From Streptococcus parasanguinis (GTDB lineage Bacteria > Bacillota > Bacilli > Lactobacillales > Streptococcaceae): DNA of 48,083 nucleotides. Numbering within the stretch: position 1 is the first letter of the stretch; each line of letters starts with the position of its first letter. Positions 23,827 through 32,406 of this stretch are shown here, in pieces. The notes under the pieces were generated by a model. The model was not told where the DNA came from. It saw only the letters and a list, made by a program, of their open reading frames with translations, and ran no database searches. Location: contig JAGZKI010000009.1 of assembly GCA_018365265.1 (NCBI GenBank), forward strand, positions 1 through 48,083, written 5' to 3'. A program made the translations under genes and the position numbers.

Positions 23827-26037
23827 CTAATCTGTTACTTCATGCCCACCATACTTGATGGTAGACCCGTTCATGTGTTTGACACGCGCAGCGATTTCCT
23901 TGTGGCGGCCATTGACCATTGGACGAGCTTGAGGGTTTCCGAGATAGCCACAGGTTCGTTTGACCACATCGACCGTTTTCGGATCGCTATTGCCACAGTT
24001 TGGACAAGCAAATCCGCGCTCAGTCGGCGTGAAATCTCCTTCAAAATCACACTTGTAACAACGGTCAATCGGCGTATTGGTTCCGAGATAACCGACCCGG
24101 TCATAGGCATAATCCCAAACTGCTTCAAGGGCTTTTGGATTTTGTTGGAGCACAGGATACTCACAATAGTGGATAAAGCCACCAGAAGCTCCAGCTTCTG
24201 GATAAACTTTTTCAAAATCCAGCTTCTCAAATGGGGTTGGGTTCTTACGAACATCGTAGTGGAAACTATTGGTGTAGTATTCCTTGTCTGTGATATCTGG
24301 AACCTTCCCAAATTTCTCCGTATCCAGGCGACAGAAGCGGTCTGTCAAGCTTTCTGACGGTGTCGAATAGATGGAGAAGTGGTAATCATACTGGTCAGAC
24401 CATTCTTCCACGCGCGCTTTCATGTCCTTGATGATCTCGATCGTGAATTGTTTGGCCTCTGGATTGTGTTCCCAATTTGGGCCATAAAAGACGGTTGCGA
24501 CTTCGTAGAGTCCGATATAACCAAGTGAAACAGTCGCTCTGCGATGACGGAAGAGCTGATCTACCTGATCATATTTACCCAAGCGTTTCCCGAAAGCCCC
24601 ATATTGGTAGAGAATCGGTGCATTGGCTGGTGTTGCTTCTTTGGTGCGCTCCACCCGGTAAACCAAGGCATCTTCAGCAATGTTCATTCGTTCATTAAAG
24701 ATTTGCCAGAACTTTTCTTTGTTCCCTTCTGATTCAAGAGCGATCCGAGGGAGATTGACCGTCACAACGCCAAGATTCATCCGGCCAGAATTGACTTCGA
24801 CGCCATTTTCATCCTTCCATCCTTGAAGGAAAGAACGGCAGCCCATGGGTACCTTGAAGGAGCCTGTTAATTCCACAATCTTGTCATAAGAGAGGACATC
24901 GGGATACATGCGTTTCGTAGCACATTCTAAGGCCAATTGCTTGATATCATAGTTGGGTGTCCCAGGCTCTAGATTGAGGCCCCGTTTGAGGGTAAAAATC
25001 AATTTTGGAAAGATGGCTGTTCGGTGTTCCGAACCCAGTCCCTTGATCCGGATTTTCAGAATCGCCTTTTGGATTTCCCGTTCGAAACGGCTAGTTCCGA
25101 GACCAAAGCCAAGCGAAGTAAAGGGAGTTTGCCCATTTGAAGTAAAGAGCGTATTAATCTCGTACTCCAAGGACTGCATGGCATCATAGATGTCTTTTTG
25201 AGTCTTGCTCCAAGCATAGTCCTCTTGTTTTTCAGGAAGCACCCATTCCTTGGCATCTGTTAAGTGCTTTTGGTAGTTCTTTTCTGCATAGTGAGCCAAG
25301 ACTTGATCGATCCGGTCTGCTGAACAACCCCCATACTGACTAGAAGCTACATTAGCAATGATTTGCGAGATCTGTGCTGTTGCGGTTTGGATCGACTTGG
25401 GACTTTCGACCTCTGCATTTCCAATCTTAAAGCCATTTTTCAGCATGCCTTCAAAATCGATCAAACAGCAGTTGGTCATCGGTGTATAAGGGCTATAGTC
25501 CAAATCATGGTAGTGGATATCCCCTTTTTGGTGGGCATTGGCTACGTGTTTGGGCAACATTTTTAGGCCAATCGACTTGCCTACGATCCCTGCTGTCAAA
25601 TCACGCTGGGTGTTGAAAACATCACTGTCCTTATTGGCATTTTCATTGACAACGGCTTGATCCTTATTGAGGAGTTTGCCAATCGTAAAGTTGATATCCG
25701 TCGCTTTTGAGCGCTCAAAATCCCGCTGGGTGCGATAAGTAATGTAGCTCTCTGCAATCGCATATTCATTGGCTTGAAGCAACTCGTGTTCGACGACATT
25801 TTGAATCTCATAGATCTTCACGCCATTTGGAAAGCGCTCCAAGATTTCTGCAATAATGCGGTCAACAATAGCCTCTAGTTTGGCTTCCATCACCGGAGTG
25901 AGAGAAGTTACTTCTTTTGTGGCCTTTAACAAGGCTTTATAAATTTTTTCAACATCGAATGGAACCCGACGGCCATCTCGTTTTTCTACAAAAATATCAG
26001 GAGCCATTCTCAGCTGTTCTTCTCTCAAGGTGATCAT
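23827..26037 (-). CDS. nrdD: Anaerobic ribonucleoside-triphosphate reductase
   Basis: It makes deoxynucleotides without oxygen. The 736 residues comprise an ATP-cone (about 14-105), the catalytic barrel with GCRSF, a zinc site CYKC...CPNC and the C-terminal glycyl radical loop RTCGYLGNPQARP. Two NrdR-type boxes lie upstream, one over the -35. The ribosome binding site (AAGAAGG) is rather far from the ATG; ATG at codon 11 is an alternative start. Confidence 0.97.
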   Translation of the reverse strand: MITLREEQLRMAPDIFVEKRDGRRVPFDVEKIYKALLKATKEVTSLTPVMEAKLEAIVDRIIAEILERFPNGVKIYEIQNVVEHELLQANEYAIAESYITYRTQRDFERSKATDINFTIGKLLNKDQAVVNENANKDSDVFNTQRDLTAGIVGKSIGLKMLPKHVANAHQKGDIHYHDLDYSPYTPMTNCCLIDFEGMLKNGFKIGNAEVESPKSIQTATAQISQIIANVASSQYGGCSADRIDQVLAHYAEKNYQKHLTDAKEWVLPEKQEDYAWSKTQKDIYDAMQSLEYEINTLFTSNGQTPFTSLGFGLGTSRFEREIQKAILKIRIKGLGSEHRTAIFPKLIFTLKRGLNLEPGTPNYDIKQLALECATKRMYPDVLSYDKIVELTGSFKVPMGCRSFLQGWKDENGVEVNSGRMNLGVVTVNLPRIALESEGNKEKFWQIFNERMNIAEDALVYRVERTKEATPANAPILYQYGAFGKRLGKYDQVDQLFRHRRATVSLGYIGLYEVATVFYGPNWEHNPEAKQFTIEIIKDMKARVEEWSDQYDYHFSIYSTPSESLTDRFCRLDTEKFGKVPDITDKEYYTNSFHYDVRKNPTPFEKLDFEKVYPEAGASGGFIHYCEYPVLQQNPKALEAVWDYAYDRVGYLGTNTPIDRCYKCDFEGDFTPTERGFACPNCGNSDPKTVDVVKRTCGYLGNPQARPMVNGRHKEIAARVKHMNGSTIKYGGHEVTD

Positions 26038-26080
26038 CGCAAACTGCCTTCTTTCATTACTTTTACATCGTACAAGATGT

Positions 26081-26108
26081 ATTATACCACTAGAAAAATA
26101 AAAATCAA
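26081..26108 (-). promoter_or_regulatory. nrdD promoter
   Basis: On the minus strand: -35 TTGATT (26108-26103), a 16-nt spacer ending TGG, and -10 TATAAT (26086-26081). The -35 lies within NrdR box A. A short inverted repeat, ACATC/GATGT (26065-26080), sits at the start of the transcript. Confidence 0.65.
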
Positions 26109-26161
26109 TATCTTGTGGAAAAATTTGTTAAAATCTTTCTAAAACACAAGATATTGATTTT
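26101..26161. promoter_or_regulatory. Paired NrdR boxes as a 17-bp inverted repeat
   Basis: AAAATCAATATCTTGTG (26101-26117) and its exact reverse complement (26145-26161) flank 27 bp. Each carries CAATATCTTGTG, close to the NrdR consensus ACACWATATATWGTGT. Box A covers the nrdD -35. Box B begins one base past the stop of the upstream gene. The arms could also pair as a weak terminator for that gene. Confidence 0.65.
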
Positions 26162-26162
26162 A

Positions 26163-27968
26163 TTAAGATGCTTGGTAGACTTTGAAATGAGAATATTTCT
26201 TGTCTACAAGACGGTAATTTGCTTTTAAGAGTTGCTTCATCTCAGTGGTCAATTCAACCTGATTATTCACCACAATATACTTGGGTTGGGCTCGATCGAT
26301 TTGTTGGATCACATTGGTCCGGTTCTCATTAATCCCTAGATAGGAAGTCGGTGTCAATAAGGCTGAAGCAGATAGGCGATTGCTCTCTTGATAAAGAGTT
26401 GCCGTCGTATCCCAAGCATAGATGGTATCCTTTTTCTTACTATGGTCTTGGATATAGCTGGCAATGACACTCCGCTCACTGGATTGCCCAGATTGAAGGA
26501 CCAAATCCTGAGTGATTGGATAAGCAATTAAGTAGACAAAGGCTACAAGTGGTAGGAAAGCCTGACTGGTAAAGTAAGCAGACCAGACTTCCTTGTTTTT
26601 TCCCTTACGAGTGCGGCGTTCTGTAGACTCGCTTTCTTCCCCATCTCGTGAAAACCAAATGGCAAACAAGGGAAGAACAAATGGCAACATTGGTAAAAAT
26701 TGATAAGCTCCTTGCTCAGGCAGGCCGATCGAAATAATGAAGACGACCAAACATCCTACCCAGCCTATAAAGCGGAAGATCCGTAGCTGCGTATTTTTTT
26801 GCTTGCTAAAGCTCATCAAAAATGCAGAGACAAGACCCAAGGTGAGGGCCAATAAGCTGTAATAGATCGCATTCCCGAAGGCTTGTCCATTGCTATAATT
26901 TAAGGCATTCAAAACATAAGTCACTTGGTTAATGGCATAGCCAAAGGTCTGATTCCAAACAGTCACATAGCCGACCGGATAAAAGACAATCGAAAAACCA
27001 AGTAAGACTGCTAAGAATTGATAAAAGCCACGCGCCCATCTCTTTTGCTTGATATTGAAGGCTGTTAAACCAAGAAAGGCCAACAGGTAAAACAAGGCGC
27101 TGGTCATTGGTTCGATCAAGAAGGCAATCGCCGCCATCGCTCCATAGACAATGAAGGCTTCATCCTTACGATACCCAATGAAATAAGCCAAGATCAGATT
27201 CATACTTGCAAACAAAACAGGAAGGCTAAAGAAGGTCACATAAGTCCCTCCAAAACCGAGAGCCAGTAGCAAGAAATAAAAGAGCAATTGAACATTCTGA
27301 GCAGTTGCTTTATTCGCCACCAGCAAGCGCACCATCCGATACAGAGAAGTTCCTGCATAAAAGAGGGCAACCGCCTGTAGCATCACCAGAATCCAATGGC
27401 CACCTGCTAGGCTGCCAAGCCAGTTGATCACATAATAAAGAAAACCATTGGTCCCATAAAAATCACCAAATGGAGCTTGACCTCTCGTCATAGCCCAACC
27501 TGCATAGAGGTTTTGAGTCTGCTGATTGGTGGCAAAACGCGTCAAAAATGGCAAACCAACATGCAACAAACTAAGCAAGATACTACAAACCAACGGAATC
27601 ACAACCGGTACTGGACGCTTCCATTGACGGCGAGCGTGTCTAGGCTCTTCTTCTAGCTCAGATTTTGTCGCTGGTTCTTCTAGCACCGGTTTTGCAACTT
27701 CACGCGTATGACGACTCATCCGGCTCAAGGTTTGTTCTTGTTTCAGCTCTGAAGTTTCCGCTAGGACCGGTTCAGACTCAGGCTCAGGCTCAGATATAGC
27801 CGTGGTTACCGGCTCTTCTAGGACTTCTGCCTGACTCCCATGCGTTGGTTCTTCTTCCCGAAAGACTGACTTGTCTAGTACTTCGCGAATTTCACGTGTA
27901 TCCTGGAAGCTATCTCCAACGTGAATGCCTAATTTTCTCGAAGTCATTTCTTGCTCTTTTTCGCTCAT
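26163..27968 (-). CDS. Polytopic membrane protein with disordered N-terminus (GT-C-like)
   Basis: The 601 residues start at MSEKEQEM, chosen because AGGAAAAGG lies at good distance; longer in-frame starts lack a site. The first roughly 125 residues are charged and repetitive (many Glu, Pro, Ser). About 12 membrane helices follow, then a C-terminal outer domain (DTIYAWDTTATLYQES). The first loop motif GQAPFGDFYGTNG resembles the loop-1 region of GT-C glycosyltransferases, so a lipid-linked sugar transferase is possible but not shown. It has its own promoter and nrdD lies downstream. Confidence 0.6.
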   Translation of the reverse strand: MSEKEQEMTSRKLGIHVGDSFQDTREIREVLDKSVFREEEPTHGSQAEVLEEPVTTAISEPEPESEPVLAETSELKQEQTLSRMSRHTREVAKPVLEEPATKSELEEEPRHARRQWKRPVPVVIPLVCSILLSLLHVGLPFLTRFATNQQTQNLYAGWAMTRGQAPFGDFYGTNGFLYYVINWLGSLAGGHWILVMLQAVALFYAGTSLYRMVRLLVANKATAQNVQLLFYFLLLALGFGGTYVTFFSLPVLFASMNLILAYFIGYRKDEAFIVYGAMAAIAFLIEPMTSALFYLLAFLGLTAFNIKQKRWARGFYQFLAVLLGFSIVFYPVGYVTVWNQTFGYAINQVTYVLNALNYSNGQAFGNAIYYSLLALTLGLVSAFLMSFSKQKNTQLRIFRFIGWVGCLVVFIISIGLPEQGAYQFLPMLPFVLPLFAIWFSRDGEESESTERRTRKGKNKEVWSAYFTSQAFLPLVAFVYLIAYPITQDLVLQSGQSSERSVIASYIQDHSKKKDTIYAWDTTATLYQESNRLSASALLTPTSYLGINENRTNVIQQIDRAQPKYIVVNNQVELTTEMKQLLKANYRLVDKKYSHFKVYQAS

Positions 27969-28033
27969 TCTTTTTCCTTTTCCTAGATGTTCCTTTTGCT
28001 CTTTCATTTTCAAAAAAGCTCATTTTCTTTTCT

Positions 28034-28061
28034 AGTATACCAAATTCTACTGCCTCTGTCA
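28034..28061 (-). promoter_or_regulatory. Promoter of the GT-C-like membrane protein gene
   Basis: On the minus strand: -35 CTGACA (28061-28056), a 16-nt spacer ending TGG, and -10 TATACT (28039-28034). Confidence 0.6.
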
Positions 28062-28130
28062 GCCTCTTACAGTCATTTGAAAAAGAGCCGAGCTTATCTC
28101 TCGAACTCTTTCTCACTCGTTCTACTTTTC

Positions 28131-29666
28131 TTACAACATTGGCGCAAATAATTGCATGATTTCTTTGATTAAACTTTGGTGCCAAGTAAAGCGGAAGGTA
28201 TCCTCGGTAATCTCTTGAGATACTTCAAAGATGTGTTCAAAGTCCGCTCGTATGTCTTTCAAAGCTGGTGTTTGATACATCCAAACCGCATTCTCATAGT
28301 GATGGACCAAACTCCGATAGTCAAAATTAATCGACCCTACAACCGCTACTTCATCGTCCGCCAAGACTTGCTTGCTGTGAATAAAGCCAGGTGTGTATTC
28401 ATAAATTTTCACCCCAGCATCCATCAGATCTAAGTAAGCCCCACGTGTAACGATTTGAATCAACTTCTTATCTGGGATATGAGGCGTTACGATTCGAACA
28501 TCTACCCCACGAAGGGCTGCATTTCGAATATCCTCTGTCAAATCATAGTCAATAATTAAGTAGGGAGTTGTGATGTAGACGTAATCTGTCGCTTGGTTGA
28601 TAATATTCTGGTAGACCGTTTTCCCGACCTGGGATTTGTACATTGGTTTAGGACCACTTCCATACGGGATATAGAGCCCTTGGCCTTCAACCGCCTTATT
28701 CTCAATATGGTAGCGATCAAAATCTTCAATTTCTCCACGGTTAATGTACCAGTTCATCAAAAAGAGCCGCGTCAGTGCCTTGACTGCACGCCCATCCAAG
28801 CGGACAGCACTATCCTTCCAATGACCAAAACGCTCGATATGGTTGATATACTCATCTGCTAGATTGACTCCACCCGTATAGCCGACTTGACCATCGATGA
28901 CCAAAATTTTGCGGTGGTCTCGATTATTGTAGGCTACGGTCAAACGTGGAATCACTTTATTAAATTTATGGGCATCAATCCCCATTTTTTGCAAGCGACG
29001 AGTGTAATTTCCGGACAAGGTTGCCATGCAGCCGATATCGTCATAAAGAAGTTTCACCTCGACCCCTTCTTTAATCTTCTGCTCTAAAATCTCCAGAATA
29101 CTATTCCACATCAAGCCTTCATCGATGATATAAAATTCGATAAAGATAAATTTTTTCGCAGCTTTCAGATCCTCTAGGAGTTGCTCATACATGTTTTCCC
29201 CAAGGGGATAAAAGGTCGAAGCTGTTCCATTATAGAGATCTGCATTGTGGTCCATGGATAGAATGGATTTGACCATACCATAAACTGCCTTGCTCTCTTG
29301 CTTGAGTTCCGCGCGTAATTGTTTGCTGTTGTCTTCTCGAAACTTCATTGATTCCATATTTTTCAGCTGGGCCATTTCTTTTTTGGACAGGCGCCGTTCG
29401 CCAAACATGAGATACAAGAGGGAGCCAAAGACAGGAATCACAGCAATCAAGAGCCAAGTCACCTTGTTTTCTGGAGGGGTATTGCGATTCACTATGGCAA
29501 GAATCGTCGTCACATACAAGAGCCCAATGACCGCCACAGACAGCCAGTGCGGAAACCATTTGTTTAGCCAGAAGAAGGTCGCAAAGGAAGCCCATAGTTC
29601 AAAGCCCATAAACAAGATACTAAATCCATACTTGGACATTAAGAGACGTAATTTTCGAAAGGTCAC
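28131..29666 (-). CDS. cls: Cardiolipin synthase
   Basis: This membrane phospholipase D-family enzyme condenses phosphatidylglycerol into cardiolipin. The N-terminus has membrane helices and PLDc-type motifs. Two HKD motifs are visible: HRKILVID and HSKQVLAD, each followed by GG/GS-N segments. The start is read as GTG at 29666, giving 511 residues, because AAGGAGG is six bases upstream; an ATG at 29672 touches the ribosome site and is too close. It has its own promoter. Confidence 0.92.
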   Translation of the reverse strand: MTFRKLRLLMSKYGFSILFMGFELWASFATFFWLNKWFPHWLSVAVIGLLYVTTILAIVNRNTPPENKVTWLLIAVIPVFGSLLYLMFGERRLSKKEMAQLKNMESMKFREDNSKQLRAELKQESKAVYGMVKSILSMDHNADLYNGTASTFYPLGENMYEQLLEDLKAAKKFIFIEFYIIDEGLMWNSILEILEQKIKEGVEVKLLYDDIGCMATLSGNYTRRLQKMGIDAHKFNKVIPRLTVAYNNRDHRKILVIDGQVGYTGGVNLADEYINHIERFGHWKDSAVRLDGRAVKALTRLFLMNWYINRGEIEDFDRYHIENKAVEGQGLYIPYGSGPKPMYKSQVGKTVYQNIINQATDYVYITTPYLIIDYDLTEDIRNAALRGVDVRIVTPHIPDKKLIQIVTRGAYLDLMDAGVKIYEYTPGFIHSKQVLADDEVAVVGSINFDYRSLVHHYENAVWMYQTPALKDIRADFEHIFEVSQEITEDTFRFTWHQSLIKEIMQLFAPML

Positions 29667-29691
29667 AAACATCCTCCTTTTTCTTTCTACT

Positions 29692-29720
29692 AGTATAACA
29701 ATTCTTCTTTTCCGATGCAA
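29692..29720 (-). promoter_or_regulatory. cls promoter
   Basis: On the minus strand: -35 TTGCAT (29720-29715), a 17-nt spacer ending TGT, and -10 TATACT (29697-29692), with transcription starting about 20 nt before the GTG start. Confidence 0.6.
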
Positions 29721-29765
29721 CGTCCAGCCAAATCCCTATTTGGGAAGATCAAAAGCAAGCAAAAA

Positions 29766-30046
29766 GAGAGTGGGACAGAAATCGGTCATTCGTTAGAATT
29801 CGATTTCGTCGTCCCACCTCCGCACAGCTTCAACAGTCTGGGAGACTGTTGAAGGTTGCAGATAAAGGAAACATAGTTTCCGTCAAGATAGGGCATCTTT
29901 AAAGCTTAAAAAGCGAACAAAGACTTAGGATACTTGCTTCGCAAGTTCTATCCGCCACCTCAAAGCAGTGCTTTGAGCACTCAACCACTGCATCTTGCTC
30001 GACAATCCAAAGACAATTGAGAGGCTAAGACTTTTGTCCCAGCCTC
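29766..30046 (-). repeat. BOX-like modular repeat, full copy C (inverted)
   Basis: This is nearly identical to copy B but in the opposite orientation, with the same internal hairpins in the same order. Its minus-strand end reads GTCCCACTCTCTTTTTG, so it can act as a terminator after the small lipoprotein gene. It fills most of the 376-bp gap between cls and the lipoprotein gene. Confidence 0.9.
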
Positions 30047-30096
30047 CTTAAAGATCGTTGTCAAACGGACCTTTCATGGCCCTCCAACAGGAGTGA

Positions 30097-30510
30097 TTAT
30101 TGCCTGGTTAGCACAATCGTTCCTTGGTCATCTTCTGCTTGTTCCAAATCTTCCAGTGACAACTGATCACCCTCTACTCGGTAACGGTAGAGTTCATCTC
30201 CGATACGCATGGATTGATTGACCGGATCGATCGCCACCTCTTTGGTCTCTTCTTCTCCATCCGAGTCTGTGACTGTATAGGTTCCTTTTTGCCCTGTCAC
30301 AACCAGCAATATCGTGGACTCGGCATCCTGGCCTCGGTAGCTACCATCGATTGACTGCACTTGCTCTTTTTCAGCACTGGTTGAAGAGACTGTTTGTGCG
30401 GCACTAGAGGATGGTTCACTAGACCTTTTTGTTGGTTTTGCCGGTTGACTACAAGCTGCCAACACGATCGCCATCGCTAAGCTCAGTCCATACATTATTT
30501 TTTTTATCAT
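30097..30510 (-). CDS. Small lipoprotein of unknown function
   Basis: The 137 residues start at MIKKIMYGL, supported by AAAGGAG upstream. The signal peptide ends in a lipobox (VLAACS), so the mature protein is lipid-anchored on the outer membrane face. A Ser/Thr/Glu-rich linker precedes a beta-rich domain beginning near SIDGSYRGQD, typical of small streptococcal lipoproteins. A promoter is visible in the 3' end of folC. Confidence 0.78.
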   Translation of the reverse strand: MIKKIMYGLSLAMAIVLAACSQPAKPTKRSSEPSSSAAQTVSSTSAEKEQVQSIDGSYRGQDAESTILLVVTGQKGTYTVTDSDGEEETKEVAIDPVNQSMRIGDELYRYRVEGDQLSLEDLEQAEDDQGTIVLTRQ

Positions 30511-30550
30511 GATCGGCTCCTTTCCCATTTAGCGGATACCATTTACCTTC

Positions 30551-30579
30551 AGTATACGCCAAGAAAGCCGTTCGGTCAA
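30551..30579 (-). promoter_or_regulatory. Promoter of the small lipoprotein gene
   Basis: On the minus strand: -35 TTGACC (30579-30574), a 17-nt spacer and -10 TATACT (30556-30551). It lies directly past the folC stop. Confidence 0.65.
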
Positions 30580-30583
30580 TTGT

Positions 30584-31816
30584 TTAGTCCTCTAATAAAC
30601 AGGCCCTGACTTCTGCAATAAAATACAGGGATCCTGTAACAAATAAGACTTCTTCTGGACGACTCTGATCCATAAATTCTTTGATATAGGCCTTATAGTC
30701 AGCTACATAGGGCAGGTCTTGTCGATCGCCCTGGGCCACCACTTCTCCGTAATGAAAGGTCGTCAACATTAATTCAGCTTCTGGTAACCCAGCTTGAAGT
30801 GTTTCCAACATTCCACTATAATCTTTTCGTTTGAGAGCTCCAAATAAAATCTTCACGCGTTTTCCGTCTAAGCTTTTTGCAAACTCGATCAAACGCACCA
30901 TGGCATGAGGATTATGGGCGCCATCCAGATACACCTGGTCGCCAAACAACTCTAAACGTCCCGGCCACCGCGTCTCTTGTAAAGCCAGCTTGACCTGTTC
31001 CAGATCTACTGCTTGAGGCTGACCTTCCATGTAAAGGAGAAAGGCCTCTAAAGCCACCGCTGCATTTTCCCGTTGGTAATCCCCCTTCAAGCCCAGATGT
31101 GGCAAGACAAGTTCCACGTTTTCATTCCAAAAACGATCCTGCTTTAACCCAAAATCTTTTCGGAAGGCGTGGAGATCCACAGCCAATTGCTCCGCTTTTT
31201 CTTGACAAATAGCTGCAGCTTCAGCAGGCAAAGGACCAACCACTGCTTTCTTACCTTCTTTAAAAATCCCTGCCTTTTGCTGGGCAATTGCTTCGATCGT
31301 TTTCCCCAGGGTCTCCTGGTGATCCAGACCAACCGACGTAATAACAGCAATTTCTCCCGTCACTACATTGGTCGTGTCCAGAAGCCCACCGATACCGACT
31401 TCCAGCAGGACCACGTCCACTGCTTGTTCCTTGAAATAGAGAAGGGCCATGAGGCAGATAATCTCAAAATAAGAGAGTTGGTCCTGAGTTTGAAGCAAGG
31501 TTTGCTCCATCTGCTGCACTTCTTGACCGATCCGAGTAAAATCTTCATCCGAAATTGGCTTGTCCCCAATACAAATTCGGTCATGGATACTGATCATATG
31601 GGGAGACGTAAAGGTTCCCACCTTCTTCCCATGAGCCATCAACAGTTGGCGCATAAACGCAATCGTAGAACCCTTGCCATTGGTTCCTGTTACATGAATG
31701 ATTGGGTAAGCCTTATCTGGTCGTCCTAATAAGGATACTGCCTGTTTCATACGATCCAGTCCCGATCGAAAATTTAGACCTATCCGACTATTCATCCATT
31801 CTTCAATCTGATTCAT
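30584..31816 (-). CDS. folC: Dihydrofolate/folylpolyglutamate synthase
   Basis: It adds glutamate to folates. The 410-residue Mur-ligase-like protein shows the P-loop HVTGTNGKGST (41-51), a conserved GIGG-LD-TN segment (VGIGGLLDTTN) and YLDGAHNPHA. AGGAGG lies five bases before the ATG. A 15-codon ORF ends across its start codon, and a hairpin array separates it from DUF1292. Confidence 0.94.
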   Translation of the reverse strand: MNQIEEWMNSRIGLNFRSGLDRMKQAVSLLGRPDKAYPIIHVTGTNGKGSTIAFMRQLLMAHGKKVGTFTSPHMISIHDRICIGDKPISDEDFTRIGQEVQQMEQTLLQTQDQLSYFEIICLMALLYFKEQAVDVVLLEVGIGGLLDTTNVVTGEIAVITSVGLDHQETLGKTIEAIAQQKAGIFKEGKKAVVGPLPAEAAAICQEKAEQLAVDLHAFRKDFGLKQDRFWNENVELVLPHLGLKGDYQRENAAVALEAFLLYMEGQPQAVDLEQVKLALQETRWPGRLELFGDQVYLDGAHNPHAMVRLIEFAKSLDGKRVKILFGALKRKDYSGMLETLQAGLPEAELMLTTFHYGEVVAQGDRQDLPYVADYKAYIKEFMDQSRPEEVLFVTGSLYFIAEVRACLLED

Positions 31817-31860
31817 ATCTTCCTCCTAAAAGAAAAAAGCGACAAAGCCGATTCTGACAT
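31813..31860 (-). CDS. Possible 15-aa leader ORF overlapping folC start
   Basis: AAAGGAG, five bases, then ATG opens a 15-codon frame (MSESALSLFSFRRKI) whose TGA overlaps the folC ATG as ATGA, the classic coupling arrangement. The folC ribosome site is read through as AGG AGG. It is too short for a coding test, so it may be chance. Confidence 0.3.
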   Translation of the reverse strand: MSESALSLFSFRRKI

Positions 31861-31924
31861 TTGCGCTCCTTTCTTTTGTACTCGTTTTTTCACATTCCTA
31901 TTTCCATCAAGCCCTTTTGGCTTA

Positions 31925-32080
31925 CCAGCTCTCTCGTATTTCTAGGAGCTGGGCTAAAAACGTCCCCCGGAATTTCCTGCTTTTTCTTGTTTCTTGAAGC
32001 AGGGGTAAAAACATCCACTGGACGTTCCAACTCTTTCCAATTTCTGGGAGTTGGGCTGATACAGTCTCCCAGACTGTATC
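31925..32080. repeat. Three tandem 51-nt units with covarying hairpins
   Basis: Units begin at 31925, 31976 and 32027, exactly 51 nt apart. Each has a 7-bp stem with a 14-nt loop: CCAGCTC/GAGCTGG, CCTGCTT/AAGCAGG and CCAACTC/GAGTTGG. A second hairpin with a 3-nt loop follows, centred at the same place in each unit (TCC-CCC-GGA, TCC-ACT-GGA, TCT-CCC-AGA). The last is a perfect 10-bp stem (32058-32080) overlapping the DUF1292 stop. With a 5-bp hairpin at 31909-31923 this fills the gap between DUF1292 and folC. Confidence 0.85.
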
Positions 32081-32384
32081 ACTCCTCCATAAAGCTGTTG
32101 AAGACTTCTTCGATCATGTTCCATTCATCATCTGAGTCTTCTGGGATTGGTTGAAGGTCACCTTCTGTGCCATCTTCGTTTTCTGTAAATGAATAAGTTT
32201 GGATTTCAACTTCACCGTTTTCATCTTCTTCTGCATTAGCAGGGATCAAAAGGACATAGTTTTTTCCAAATTCTTCCTTGCCATCGATGGTCAACAGGAT
32301 TTCAAAAAGTGTTTCATTTCCTTGTTCGTCCACCAATGTGATTAATTCGCGTTCTTCATGGTCGTGGTTGTGATCATGTGCCAT
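32079..32384 (-). CDS. DUF1292 family protein
   Basis: This acidic cytoplasmic protein (101 residues) of unknown function is conserved next to ruvX and ireB in Firmicutes. It starts MAHDHNHDHEERELITLVDEQGNE, with a His/Asp-rich start that could bind metal. GAGGAAG lies upstream of this ATG, preferred to an ATG five codons earlier. Confidence 0.87.
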   Translation of the reverse strand: MAHDHNHDHEERELITLVDEQGNETLFEILLTIDGKEEFGKNYVLLIPANAEEDENGEVEIQTYSFTENEDGTEGDLQPIPEDSDDEWNMIEEVFNSFMEE

Positions 32385-32406
32385 ACTATTCTTCCTCATT
32401 TTCTTT

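Noticed and set aside
27910..28185. Minus-strand 91-residue frame between cls and the membrane protein gene
   Set aside because: It overlaps the ends of both neighbours in another frame and covers a good promoter (28034-28061). The composition is a Lys/Arg-rich shadow.
31861..32154. Plus-strand 97-residue frame with three 17-residue repeats over the hairpin array
   Set aside because: The start is TTG without a ribosome site, the frame is antisense to the DUF1292 end, and the repeats follow simply because 51 is divisible by three. The substitutions are better explained by stem pairing.
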